DNA of 52,357 bases, taken from DAINBT01 sp036732785. GTDB taxonomy: Bacteria; Planctomycetota; Phycisphaerae; Sedimentisphaerales; SM23-30. Numbering within the stretch: the first letter of the stretch is position 1; the number at the start of each line of letters is the position of its first letter. Of this stretch, positions 9,548 to 17,703 are shown one piece after another. The notes below the pieces were generated by a model that saw nothing but the letters and a program-made list of their open reading frames with translations, ran no database searches and had not been told where the DNA came from. The translations under genes and the position numbers were made by a program. Location: assembly GCA_964537505.1 (NCBI GenBank), contig CAZICK010000016.1, positions 1-52,357 of the forward strand, given 5' to 3'.

Positions 9548-10222
9548 ATGAAAAAGTTAATATTAATTACAGTTTTAGTTGCTTTTATGGCCGCCCCGGC
9601 TCTGGCTTCACCTTCGTTGGGTTTCACTACAGGTCCGTTGGCAGACGTTGGCTCATGGACAATCAGTGTCGCGGGCGGTACTTACACAATGAGCTTCGCC
9701 AACATTGAGGTAGACGGGAGCTTTCCGGCAGGTGACGTAGTGCTCCACGACATTTTTGCTTTGCCTACAATGAATGTGACGAACATCACTCTGAGTGCTG
9801 GTATAATCACGGGAACATTGACCCCCGTTTCTGGTGGAACCTTGACAATCACAGACGATACGGGCGGCTCGGGCACAGTGTTGACAGCAACCCTTAACTC
9901 TGGAGGCATGCTAACAGTAAACACTGCGACTAATTACGTTGCCTACTTCATTCCCAAAGCTGACGTAAGCAGCATCACAGGTGACTTGACGTACGGTACC
10001 GTAATTCCTGGATTTTTGACAACAGATAATTCTATTGATTTATCATTCGGTGGTGATGTGGTTAAGGGTGATCTTAGTGACTTGCTTCTTGGAAGCAGTA
10101 GCGTTTCAGCGAGCGGGACGATCAGCGGGCAAATGTCGATCATTCCCGCACCGGGTGCTATTTTGTTAGGCAGTATTGGTGTTGGTCTGGTTGGCTGGCT
10201 CCGCAGACGTAGAGCCCTGTAA
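9548..10222 (+). CDS. Secreted protein with PAPGA-type PEP-CTERM tail
   Basis: 224 residues. A signal peptide (MKKLILITVLVAFMAAPALA) leads a Thr/Ser/Gly/Val-rich beta-type body without a recognised catalytic motif. The tail is PAPGAILLGSIGVG, then LVGWL, then RRRRAL: a motif, a transmembrane helix and a basic end, the tripartite plan of PEP-CTERM sorting signals. In that system an exosortase processes the tail and the protein goes to the surface or matrix. Shine-Dalgarno AGAGG lies about 9 bases before ATG 9548. It is the first of four genes in a row with the same tail. No exosortase gene is in the window. Confidence 0.8.
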   Translation: MKKLILITVLVAFMAAPALASPSLGFTTGPLADVGSWTISVAGGTYTMSFANIEVDGSFPAGDVVLHDIFALPTMNVTNITLSAGIITGTLTPVSGGTLTITDDTGGSGTVLTATLNSGGMLTVNTATNYVAYFIPKADVSSITGDLTYGTVIPGFLTTDNSIDLSFGGDVVKGDLSDLLLGSSSVSASGTISGQMSIIPAPGAILLGSIGVGLVGWLRRRRAL

Positions 10223-10356
10223 GATACTGAACGATAGAGTGTTTCATAATTAAGAACGCGATGGAACGTGACAATACTGGGCTTGACGGAGTGGAGGAAG
10301 ATGTGAGTTTGTCTCATACTCGCCCCCGTCGGGGAAGCCCGGTATGGAGAGTGGTT

Positions 10357-11025
10357 ATGAAGAATATTATGGTTTCAGTTTTGGGTTTGACATTGGCGCT
10401 TGTCTCTCTGGCAAGCGCCAATACGACCTACACGTTCGATGCCCCTCCGGACAACGAGGGGAGACATTCCAATGACCTGTGGGACCTCGATCACACCATG
10501 GTTTACGCTTGGGAGATAAACTGTTCGCCGGCTGCTGATGAAACGGTCACCGGCGCCAGTCTCTTAATAGATAACCTCAACAATTACGTGGTAGAGGATG
10601 ACGATTTTCTGTTCATCCGCCTCCTGAACGAAGTTGATATTAACGAGGCCGTCTCTTATGGCATTGTTGCATTCTGGGAAGATGGCGGAGTATATAGAGG
10701 TGACGATGGTTCGGATTCGACAAGTGATGTTCTTGATGGTTATGGCCAGTGGCTGACCACCTATATAGATGATGACACCGGCGAGAATCCGCCGGAAGAC
10801 TTCACCTATACATTCAGTTCGGATGAAGTTGGTCTGCTCAGTAACCATCTGGCAAATGGTGGTGTGTTCGGTTTGGGCTTCGACCCTGACTGCCACTACT
10901 ACAATGACGGCATTACGCTTACCATTGAGACCAAAGTTATCTCCAACCCGACTCCTGGTGCGATGCTGCTGGGCGGTATTGGTGTAGGCGTCGTCGGCTG
11001 GCTGCGAAGACGGAGAACCCTGTAG
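10357..11025 (+). CDS. Secreted acidic protein with PTPGA-type PEP-CTERM tail
   Basis: 222 residues. ATG 10357 has GGAGAG at 10346-10351, and the signal peptide runs to about SLASA. The body is strongly acidic and rich in Asp and aromatic residues, with a beta-sandwich feel (TTYTFDAPPDNEG, then alternating strands), as in choice-of-anchor or calcium-binding exported proteins. The tail is TPGAMLLGGIGVGVVGWL, then RRRRTL. Asp-rich runs such as DDDFL and YRGDDGSDS may bind calcium (inference). Function unknown. A GC hairpin precedes its ribosome binding site (CCCC/GGGG near 10324-10334). Confidence 0.78.
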   Translation: MKNIMVSVLGLTLALVSLASANTTYTFDAPPDNEGRHSNDLWDLDHTMVYAWEINCSPAADETVTGASLLIDNLNNYVVEDDDFLFIRLLNEVDINEAVSYGIVAFWEDGGVYRGDDGSDSTSDVLDGYGQWLTTYIDDDTGENPPEDFTYTFSSDEVGLLSNHLANGGVFGLGFDPDCHYYNDGITLTIETKVISNPTPGAMLLGGIGVGVVGWLRRRRTL

Positions 11026-11080
11026 ATTTTGTTGCGTAGGTGTGTATGAAGAAAATCAATTAACTAGTTGATTGTAAGAT

Positions 11081-11153
11081 AAATAGCTTGTGTCGGTAGC
11101 AGGAGGTTTACGCCGTAAGGTGATTACCCTTCCTGCTGCCGGAACAGCTATTT
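11081..11153 (+). promoter_or_regulatory. Long intercistronic hairpin
   Basis: Outer arms AAATAGCT (11081-11088) and AGCTATTT (11146-11153) pair perfectly. Inner arms GGTAGCAGGAGG (11095-11106) and CCTTCCTGCTGCC (11128-11140) pair nearly perfectly. There is no T-run. The structure ends 17 bases before the ribosome binding site of the next gene, so it could be a processing site, an mRNA stabiliser or a translation-control element. Confidence 0.6.
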
Positions 11154-11184
11154 GAGGAAAAATGTTTATGAGGAGCAAAATATA

Positions 11185-11955
11185 ATGGACGGTAAGTTAA
11201 TAATATTTTTAGCGGCTGTTACGTTGGTTTTAACAGCATTTACTATGCCTGTGATGGCTGGCATGACCGACCTTACCTCCTATGGTGCTGTATCTGATCC
11301 TAGTAACAACAATGGAGCCATCTTCAAACAGTGGGATGGGCAACCGACCGGAACGGGAGTTTTTCAGCCATTTGTCAGACTTCAGAATAAAGGAGTTGAA
11401 GAAGGCTACAACCATGATCGTGATATACCCGAGTTTGACGAGAAGAAGGGAATCTGGACTCACTCACTCCTGCTGGGTGAGGTACCCATTGTAACGATTG
11501 GTGATGTCAGTTACCGGGAATTTGCCCTGGATATCAATGAAAGCAAGTCCTGGGCAGGTAGATTATTATCGTTGGACGAACTCAAGATATATTTGGAGGA
11601 TTCCGGAAATCTTTATTCAGATGACTTCAGTTCGCCGGTTTATGATCTCGATGCAGGCGATGGAGATAATTGGATAAAGCTCGATTATTCGCTTAACAGC
11701 GGAAGTGGGTCAGGAGATATGTTAGCCTATATTCCTAACAACAACTCCTGGTCGAATACCGACTATCTTTACCTGTATTCGAAGTTTGGGATGAACCTTT
11801 ATGCCGATGATGGTGATACTACGTCCGATGCAGGCTTTGAGGAATGGAAGGTGGACCCCTCTCCCGTTGTTATTATTCCTGCGCCGGGCGCTGTTTTGCT
11901 GGGCGGTATTGGTGTGGGCATTGTTGGCGGGCTCCACAGACGCAGGACGTTATAA
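11185..11955 (+). CDS. Secreted protein with PAPGA-type PEP-CTERM tail
   Basis: 256 residues. ATG 11185 has AGGAG at 11171-11175; signal peptide about residues 1-25 (ending VMAG). Within the body, residues 35-160 carry REFALDINESKSWAGRLLSL and DELKIYLE, the pattern of proteins that place a beta-sandwich before the anchor. The tail is PAPGAVLLGGIGVGIVGGL, then HRRRTL. It differs from its neighbours at two tail positions (G for W, H for R). Function unknown; likely cell-surface or secreted. Confidence 0.78.
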   Translation: MDGKLIIFLAAVTLVLTAFTMPVMAGMTDLTSYGAVSDPSNNNGAIFKQWDGQPTGTGVFQPFVRLQNKGVEEGYNHDRDIPEFDEKKGIWTHSLLLGEVPIVTIGDVSYREFALDINESKSWAGRLLSLDELKIYLEDSGNLYSDDFSSPVYDLDAGDGDNWIKLDYSLNSGSGSGDMLAYIPNNNSWSNTDYLYLYSKFGMNLYADDGDTTSDAGFEEWKVDPSPVVIIPAPGAVLLGGIGVGIVGGLHRRRTL

Positions 11956-11977
11956 AGAAAACGCCAAAAGCAACTAC

Positions 11978-12005
11978 CAGGGGCAGGATATAAGTCCTAC
12001 CCTTG
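11978..12005 (+). promoter_or_regulatory. Intercistronic hairpin
   Basis: CAGGGGCAGGA (11978-11988) pairs with TCCTACCCTTG (11995-12005) with one mismatch around a six-base loop. No T-run follows. It lies 20 bases before the next start codon. Confidence 0.5.
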
Positions 12006-12024
12006 TTTAAAGAAGGTGATTTTT

Positions 12025-12750
12025 ATGAAGAAAATGATTTTATTTTTGCTGATTGTTGCTGGGGTGTCTGTACCCGCGATGGCTGGTCCAACATTCACCG
12101 GCGGAGATTTCGTGTGGAAGGGCAATACACTTAGTGCAGTGGCAGAGGTTTCGTTATCAGATTATCCTGGCCGTAGTAACGCTGGGGCGTTTCGTGTCAA
12201 TCTGGTTAGTGGTTCGCTCACTCCTTCGATTTACAGCGACGTGACCGCTCCGCAAACAAACATTTACACTACATTCTGTGTCGAGAGCCAAAGAGATATA
12301 TCCCTGAACACCACATATTGGGCTTCTATTGACAGGAACGCGTATTCTGGTGGTGTTGGCCCGGCCGGCGATCCGGTCAGTAACGTTACTGAGTGGATTT
12401 ACGACGAATGGCGTGCTGGGAACCCATCAGCGTGGACCCAGTATAACATTTCGCGGGCAATTTGGTGGGCCGAGGGTGAGACCGGCGGCAACAAAAACTC
12501 CGTGGCCACGGATGCGCTCACCGCACTCGGCTACAACCCCGATAACCCTGGAGCCCTTGATAACGCCGAGCATACTTATGTCTTGAATCTTTGGCGTGGT
12601 TTCGAGTGGTCGAATGACGTATGGTGTGCAATAGAAGACAGGCAGAGCCAGCTCATTACGATTTCTACGATTCCCGCTCCGGGCGCAATTCTGCTCGGCG
12701 GGATTGGCGTGGGGCTTGTCGGCTGGCTTCGAAGACGCAGAACACTGTGA
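12025..12750 (+). CDS. Secreted protein with PAPGA-type PEP-CTERM tail
   Basis: 241 residues. ATG 12025 has GAAGG 8 bases upstream; the in-frame GTG at 12016 overlaps that site and is unlikely. Signal peptide to about PAMAG. The body contains TTFCVESQRDI and NISRAIWWAEGE, a pattern common in exported PEP-CTERM proteins of unknown role. The tail is PAPGAILLGGIGVGLVGWL, then RRRRTL. It is the last of the four-gene tandem set, closed by a strong terminator at 12784-12818. Confidence 0.8.
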   Translation: MKKMILFLLIVAGVSVPAMAGPTFTGGDFVWKGNTLSAVAEVSLSDYPGRSNAGAFRVNLVSGSLTPSIYSDVTAPQTNIYTTFCVESQRDISLNTTYWASIDRNAYSGGVGPAGDPVSNVTEWIYDEWRAGNPSAWTQYNISRAIWWAEGETGGNKNSVATDALTALGYNPDNPGALDNAEHTYVLNLWRGFEWSNDVWCAIEDRQSQLITISTIPAPGAILLGGIGVGLVGWLRRRRTL

Positions 12751-12783
12751 GTTTTTGCCATCTGAATTGTGATGTAAAGCAAA

Positions 12784-12818
12784 GGGGCTGGGAATTATGA
12801 CCCAGCCCCGTTTTTTTT
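12784..12818 (+). terminator. Strong rho-independent terminator
   Basis: Perfect nine-base stem GGGGCTGGG/CCCAGCCCC (12784-12792 and 12801-12809) with an eight-base loop, then G and eight T. It separates the plus-strand PEP-CTERM genes from the convergent beta-helix gene. Confidence 0.9.
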
Positions 12819-12838
12819 GCGATGATTCAGGTTTTCTA

Positions 12839-14248
12839 CTATTTTTTCCACATCCAGTTTACCGTCAGGATATCAAGGTCTCCTATGTTCACAATACCGT
12901 CGCCGTTGAGGTTCTCGATACCGGCTGTGTCTTTGTTCCACCATCCGGCCATCTGTGCAAAGTCGATAAAATTCACTTTGCCGTCGACGTTAAAGTCGGC
13001 GATATTGCCGTTTTTACTGGCTTGAACTGTTCCGCCGTATGCGCCCATATTGGTTCGTTTACCGTTCGGCCATGGTTCATTGCTCCAGTCGGAGGCGGGA
13101 TCACCCATATCGATGCAGGGGCTGGTAGTTGAATCTGATACCCAGTCCTGAATGCCGCCGTCCCATCGTCCGGCGGTACTTTGCAGATGAAAATCCCATA
13201 AATCAGCGTCACCACCGGGGTCAAACGAGACAAAGTTCGGATCGATATTAATATTGGTCAGACTCTCCCAGGTAAGAGTGCTGCCGGTCTCTACAAACAC
13301 ATAGGACTGATCACCCTGCACATTACAATAGTCCACCGATGCACTGCTGTTGTCATATAGATATATGTGGCCGCCCTGGGTTGCTTCGTTCGCCCAGAGG
13401 ATGCTGTTCTTGATGCTGGAGCTGCCGCCGGACTGACAGTATATGCCCCCGCCGATACCCGCGGCTGAATTCTTTACTATCGTGCAATTGACCAGACCAA
13501 CCTCACCCGGCGAGTAACAGTTTATACCGCCCCCATCGCCAGCCTCGTTGTTAGTGATAATGCAGTTGGTAATGGCAGGATTACTACCCACACAGTCGAT
13601 ACCCCCGCCCTCATAACCAGCGTTGTTACCACTTATAACGCTGCCGATTATTTCCGGGTTACTACTGTAGTTGCAGCTTATACCTCCACCATAATAGTCC
13701 GCTGAATTGCCGGTTATGGTGCAGTCGATAATCCTGGGGCTGCTGGAGTCGCAATAAACTCCGCCTCCCGAGTCTGTAGCATGAGCATTTCTGATAATGC
13801 AGCTGCGGATTGTTGGGCTGCTTTCATAGCAGTAAATGCTTCCGCCATAGGCCCCGATTACCGAGCGAGCGTTTCTGATAGTCAGTCCCATAACCATGCA
13901 GTCAGGGCCTTCGCCGCTGTGGAAGTAGAAAGCGCGACCATTTTCCTGCGGGTCGATGATCGTGGCAGCCACGATGGCAGGATCGTTGGGGTCTGTACTA
14001 CGGATGGTTATGGACAGGCCGTCGGGATCGAGGTCGCGGTTTTTCTGGCCCATATAAATACCTGGTCGTATTACTATAATGTCGCCATCATTAGCTGCGT
14101 CGCGATCAATGGCATCTTTAATCCACCGGTATGGATCGCCGGCGGTTCCGGTTCCCGGGTCATTTGGGCTCCCGGCATCGACATAGATCACCTCTGCCAT
14201 GCAGATGCCCGCCAGTCCCAGAACCAGGGAAAAAATTAGTTTAGCCAC
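12839..14248 (-). CDS. Secreted right-handed beta-helix protein with dockerin-like tail
   Basis: 469 residues from a GTG start at 14248, chosen because AAGGAG lies 9 bases upstream and the signal peptide then begins MAKLIFSLVLGLAGICMA. Residues 22-60 (YVDAGSPNDPGTGTAGDPY) form the usual entry of planctomycete beta-helix proteins. From about residue 110 to 330, repeats of the type SSPTIRSC/NCTIxxNxA..GGGIYC recur about every 22-24 residues, the parallel beta-helix pattern of polysaccharide lyases and NosD-like proteins. The last 60 residues hold two EF-hand-like loops (DFNVDGKVNFID and NLNGDGIVNIGD), a dockerin-type module. Substrate unknown. It overlaps the upstream gene by 8 bases. Confidence 0.85.
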   Translation of the reverse strand: MAKLIFSLVLGLAGICMAEVIYVDAGSPNDPGTGTAGDPYRWIKDAIDRDAANDGDIIVIRPGIYMGQKNRDLDPDGLSITIRSTDPNDPAIVAATIIDPQENGRAFYFHSGEGPDCMVMGLTIRNARSVIGAYGGSIYCYESSPTIRSCIIRNAHATDSGGGVYCDSSSPRIIDCTITGNSADYYGGGISCNYSSNPEIIGSVISGNNAGYEGGGIDCVGSNPAITNCIITNNEAGDGGGINCYSPGEVGLVNCTIVKNSAAGIGGGIYCQSGGSSSIKNSILWANEATQGGHIYLYDNSSASVDYCNVQGDQSYVFVETGSTLTWESLTNINIDPNFVSFDPGGDADLWDFHLQSTAGRWDGGIQDWVSDSTTSPCIDMGDPASDWSNEPWPNGKRTNMGAYGGTVQASKNGNIADFNVDGKVNFIDFAQMAGWWNKDTAGIENLNGDGIVNIGDLDILTVNWMWKK

Positions 14249-15077
14249 TTCGTAGTTCTCCTTTCTCGCTGAGAGGTTGGGCTCGCCAATCTCCGATTCC
14301 ATCCCACCACATCATAATATAGTCAACCATCTGTGTTTCTTTGTGTTTTTGTTTGTATCGCCCCATCGTCATTTCATGAAGCTGCTGCATGCTGTTCAAC
14401 CCGCCGATTTGCCAGGCTTTCACACCGATATCCACCACTTCATATTCTCTTTTTTCCAAGTTTGTTGCATTGCCCGAAACCAGTTCGAGAAGTTTTTGGG
14501 AAAATGGTTCCAGTATTTTCTGGTGTTCGCTTCGCAATATCTTTTCATCAGCTTCCAGCTTTTCCAGTAAAAGTTGTTTTTCCCGTTGCTGTTTTTCCCG
14601 CAGTACCCGAACACGTTCCAGGCGTTTTTTGCGATGCTGCCGGCTGACGGGCAGAAAGTTTTCTATTACGCCAATGGCTGGGTCAATAATTATCCAAACC
14701 AGAAATGTCGCCCCCATTGATCCGTATGCCACCCCCAGCAGGCATTGGGTAATATCTTTCATACCGATTACACCTGCTATCCCAGCCAGACCACCCAAAA
14801 AGGGACTTATCCCATAGAACACCATGTAATAATCTGTGCTGGTCAGCGGGTGTTCCTGCTGGATTATCTGACTCCTGGTGGCTCCGCGGAAAATCGCAAA
14901 CAAATACAGGCTCACCAGCAGTAAGACCAGCACAGCAGAATGGCCCGATAATGAAAAAATCACCCACCATCCGACACCGGCCTGGCGCAGGGCCAGGATC
15001 AGGACATAACCGACACATAAGGCAAACCAACCAGTGCTGAGAATGTGAATTAGTTTTAGAATCTGTCGTTTGCGCAT
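14241..15077 (-). CDS. Four-TM membrane protein with cytoplasmic coiled coil
   Basis: 278 residues from ATG 15077; a TTG at 15107 is in frame. No clear Shine-Dalgarno is seen for either. Four hydrophobic segments occupy about residues 10-30, 38-62, 82-105 and 112-135. A basic stretch (SRQHRKKRLERVRVLREKQQ) opens a charged coiled coil to about residue 200, and then comes an alpha-helical C-terminus. I do not recognise the family. Its last 8 bases overlap the start of the beta-helix gene, so the two are translationally coupled and may act together, for instance in export or sensing (inference only). Confidence 0.65.
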   Translation of the reverse strand: MRKRQILKLIHILSTGWFALCVGYVLILALRQAGVGWWVIFSLSGHSAVLVLLLVSLYLFAIFRGATRSQIIQQEHPLTSTDYYMVFYGISPFLGGLAGIAGVIGMKDITQCLLGVAYGSMGATFLVWIIIDPAIGVIENFLPVSRQHRKKRLERVRVLREKQQREKQLLLEKLEADEKILRSEHQKILEPFSQKLLELVSGNATNLEKREYEVVDIGVKAWQIGGLNSMQQLHEMTMGRYKQKHKETQMVDYIMMWWDGIGDWRAQPLSEKGELRSG

Positions 15078-15347
15078 CGATATATACCCAGATTCGGGGA
15101 AAATCAACCGTTGTTACAACCTCAATCATTATACGGTCTAACTGCTGCCGGGGCCATATTATTTATACCAGTTTTTGTCGGACCGGTTTGTGCTGAGCCG
15201 ATGGTATCATGTTAACTCATTGAGAAAGCATAAGTTAAATACAAATTCCTATACGCTTAAATTAAAGCACACCTTTTCAACATTATCGGCTGAAGCTTGG
15301 CGCAAAGTCATAAAAAAAGGCATTGTTGATGGTTGCTGATATAGACC

Positions 15348-15375
15348 TTGCGGCAGTGTTTACAAGGGGTATAAT
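15348..15375 (+). promoter_or_regulatory. Sigma70-type promoter
   Basis: TTGCGG (15348-15353), 16-base spacer, consensus TATAAT (15370-15375). It lies about 215 bases before the S9 peptidase gene. The leader in between contains two short ORFs (15449-15469, MVIGRS, behind AAGGAG; and 15494-15574, 26 residues), both of low confidence. Confidence 0.5.
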
Positions 15376-15589
15376 CAGTTCGGCTGTAAATTTGCTCTGG
15401 ATGTTAAACCGTGTTGTACCGTATGCAAAGATAAGGAGATGTGCAAAAATGGTTATCGGCCGGTCATAAAAGGAGGTGGTATAGCCACTTTTTATGTTCC
15501 ATAAGATTGGCAAAGGGCCGCTCCCGTCGGTCGCTCGCTGGAATGGTAAAATCACGAAATTAGAGAAGTTTTAGCATAGGAGAAAAATT

Positions 15590-17641
15590 ATGCGTTTAAT
15601 GTCTTTTTTTGTGTTTGGCCTTTTGTTCGCAGGTGTTGTGGTTGCTCAGGGAGGGGACGACGGTCAAACCCATCCGTTTTCTGTTCATGATATGCTGGCG
15701 ATGGATCAAATCTCCGATCCTCATGTTTCACCGGACGGCCGGTGGATTGTCTTTACGCTACGTCAGAGCGACCTTGAGGAGAATTGCGGCCGGACCGATC
15801 TTTGGCTGGTTCGTGCGGATGGGACGGACCTGCGGCGGCTGACGAGCCATCAGGCCGGTGACAATAGTCCCTGTTGGGCGCCTGACAGCAAGTCGGTATT
15901 GTTTCTTTCGAGCCGCAGCGGATCTTCCCAACTCTGGCACATACGCATCGATGGCGGTGAGGCCAGGCAGATCACGAAGTTACCTCTTGACGTAGCGAAT
16001 TTAATTGTCTCACCTGACGGGGAATACGTTTGCTTCAGCATGGATGTTTTTCCCGACTGCGATACCATGGAAGATACCAAAAACAGGCTCGACGAAATCA
16101 ATAAGAGAAAAACGAGCGGCCGAATTTATGATCGCATATTTATTCGCCATTGGGATACCTGGAAGGACGGTCGTCGTTCGCATTTGTTTGTCATGCCCGC
16201 CGCCGGTGGTGACGTGGTAGATGTGATGGCCGGTATGGATGCCGATGCTCCTTCCAAACCGTTTGGCGGTACGGAGGAGGTGACGTTTACGCCGGATTCG
16301 AAAGAGATTGTTTTTTCCGCACGTGACGTGGGACGTCAGGAGCCGTGGTCAACAGATTTCGATCTTTATCGGACGCCAATTGACGGATTGAGCCGGCCCA
16401 GATGCCTGACAGAAAAAAACCAGGCCTGGGATACCAATCCGGTTTTTTCGCCCGACGGCGGAACCCTGGCGTATTTGGCTATGGCCATGCCGGGTTATGA
16501 ATCGGACCGTTTCCGCATTGTGCTGTATTCGTGGCCAAACAGCAGCGAACGGGTTTTGACGGAAGATTGGGATTACAGTCCATCGTCGATTTGCTTTTCG
16601 CCGGACGGCAGGACAATCTACACCACCGCTGAGAATCTGGGTCAAAAGTCGCTGTTTGCCGTTGATGTAGATACCGGCAAGGTTCGCACCATAGTAAAAG
16701 ATGGTTATGTCGGCTCAGTCGCCGTAGCAGGTGAACGAATTATTTACGGCCTGGATAACCTTCAATCGCCGGTGGAACTGTATTCGGTTAGGACTGACGG
16801 AGGTGATGTGCGCACTATCACGCGGATCAACGCTGAAAAGATCGCTGCCGCCCGGATGGGCCGGTACGAACAGTTCACTTTCAAGGGATGGAACGATCAG
16901 ACGGTTTATTGCTATGTGGTCAAACCCGCGGATTTTGATTCCAACAATAAATATCCTGTGGCTTTTCTGATCCACGGCGGCCCTGAGAGTTCGTTCGGAA
17001 ACCATTTCCACTATCGCTGGAATCCACAGGCATACGCTGGAGCGGGTTATGCGTCGGTCATGGTTGATTTTCACGGTTCGACTGGTTATGGGCAGGCGTT
17101 TACCGATTCCATACGAGGCGACTGGGGCGGCAAACCACTGGAAGACCTGCAAAAGGGTTTGGCTGCGGCGTTAAAGCGGTATCCATGGATGGATTCCGAG
17201 AGGGTGGGCGCGTTGGGCGCTTCGTTCGGCGGTTATATGATTAACTGGATCGAGGGCAATTGGCCCGATCGTTTTCGATGTCTGGTAAATCACGACGGCA
17301 ATATCGATGAGCGCATGGCTTATTTCGATACTGAAGAGCTTTGGTTTCCCGAATGGGACCACGTTGGAATGCCCTGGACTAACCCCCAGGGGTACGAAAA
17401 GCACAATCCGATAAATTATGTTAAAAACTGGAGAACCCCCATGTTGATCATTCACGGGGGCCTGGATTTCAGGGTAGCTGAAACTCAGGGAATCGCTACG
17501 TTCAATGCCGTGCAACGGCTGGGTATTGACAGTAAGCTGCTTTACTTTCCAGATGAGAATCATTGGGTGCTCAAGCCGCATAATTCTATTCTGTGGCACG
17601 AGACGGTAATTGGTTGGCTGGACCACTGGCTAAAGCCTTAG
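15590..17641 (+). CDS. Secreted S9-family (prolyl oligopeptidase/acylaminoacyl peptidase-like) peptidase
   Basis: 683 residues with a signal peptide ending near VVAQG; ATG 15590 has AGGAG 7 bases upstream. Residues 30-420 are a TolB/DPP-type beta-propeller, with repeated SPDGxxI/V and WxPDSKxVLF motifs. Residues 430-683 are an alpha/beta-hydrolase. The catalytic triad reads Ser545 (GASFGG), Asp626 (GGLDFR) and His658 (ENHWV). It should cleave short peptides, often at Pro or with acylated N-termini; exact specificity cannot be read. The product is exported, in contrast to cytosolic prolyl oligopeptidase. A PepF-like peptidase follows after 62 bases, so together they form a periplasmic or extracellular peptide-degrading pair. 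Confidence 0.9.
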   Translation: MRLMSFFVFGLLFAGVVVAQGGDDGQTHPFSVHDMLAMDQISDPHVSPDGRWIVFTLRQSDLEENCGRTDLWLVRADGTDLRRLTSHQAGDNSPCWAPDSKSVLFLSSRSGSSQLWHIRIDGGEARQITKLPLDVANLIVSPDGEYVCFSMDVFPDCDTMEDTKNRLDEINKRKTSGRIYDRIFIRHWDTWKDGRRSHLFVMPAAGGDVVDVMAGMDADAPSKPFGGTEEVTFTPDSKEIVFSARDVGRQEPWSTDFDLYRTPIDGLSRPRCLTEKNQAWDTNPVFSPDGGTLAYLAMAMPGYESDRFRIVLYSWPNSSERVLTEDWDYSPSSICFSPDGRTIYTTAENLGQKSLFAVDVDTGKVRTIVKDGYVGSVAVAGERIIYGLDNLQSPVELYSVRTDGGDVRTITRINAEKIAAARMGRYEQFTFKGWNDQTVYCYVVKPADFDSNNKYPVAFLIHGGPESSFGNHFHYRWNPQAYAGAGYASVMVDFHGSTGYGQAFTDSIRGDWGGKPLEDLQKGLAAALKRYPWMDSERVGALGASFGGYMINWIEGNWPDRFRCLVNHDGNIDERMAYFDTEELWFPEWDHVGMPWTNPQGYEKHNPINYVKNWRTPMLIIHGGLDFRVAETQGIATFNAVQRLGIDSKLLYFPDENHWVLKPHNSILWHETVIGWLDHWLKP

Positions 17642-17703
17642 ATGAGGCCACTGGTTGTGTTTTTGATTGTCAATTATCTACTTGTAAACGCGAGGAGCAT
17701 GAT

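Noticed and set aside
14277..14817. Plus-strand open frames of 64-142 codons
   Set aside because: They are shadows of the minus-strand coiled-coil and membrane gene, with Phe/Ser/Cys-rich translations and no start context.
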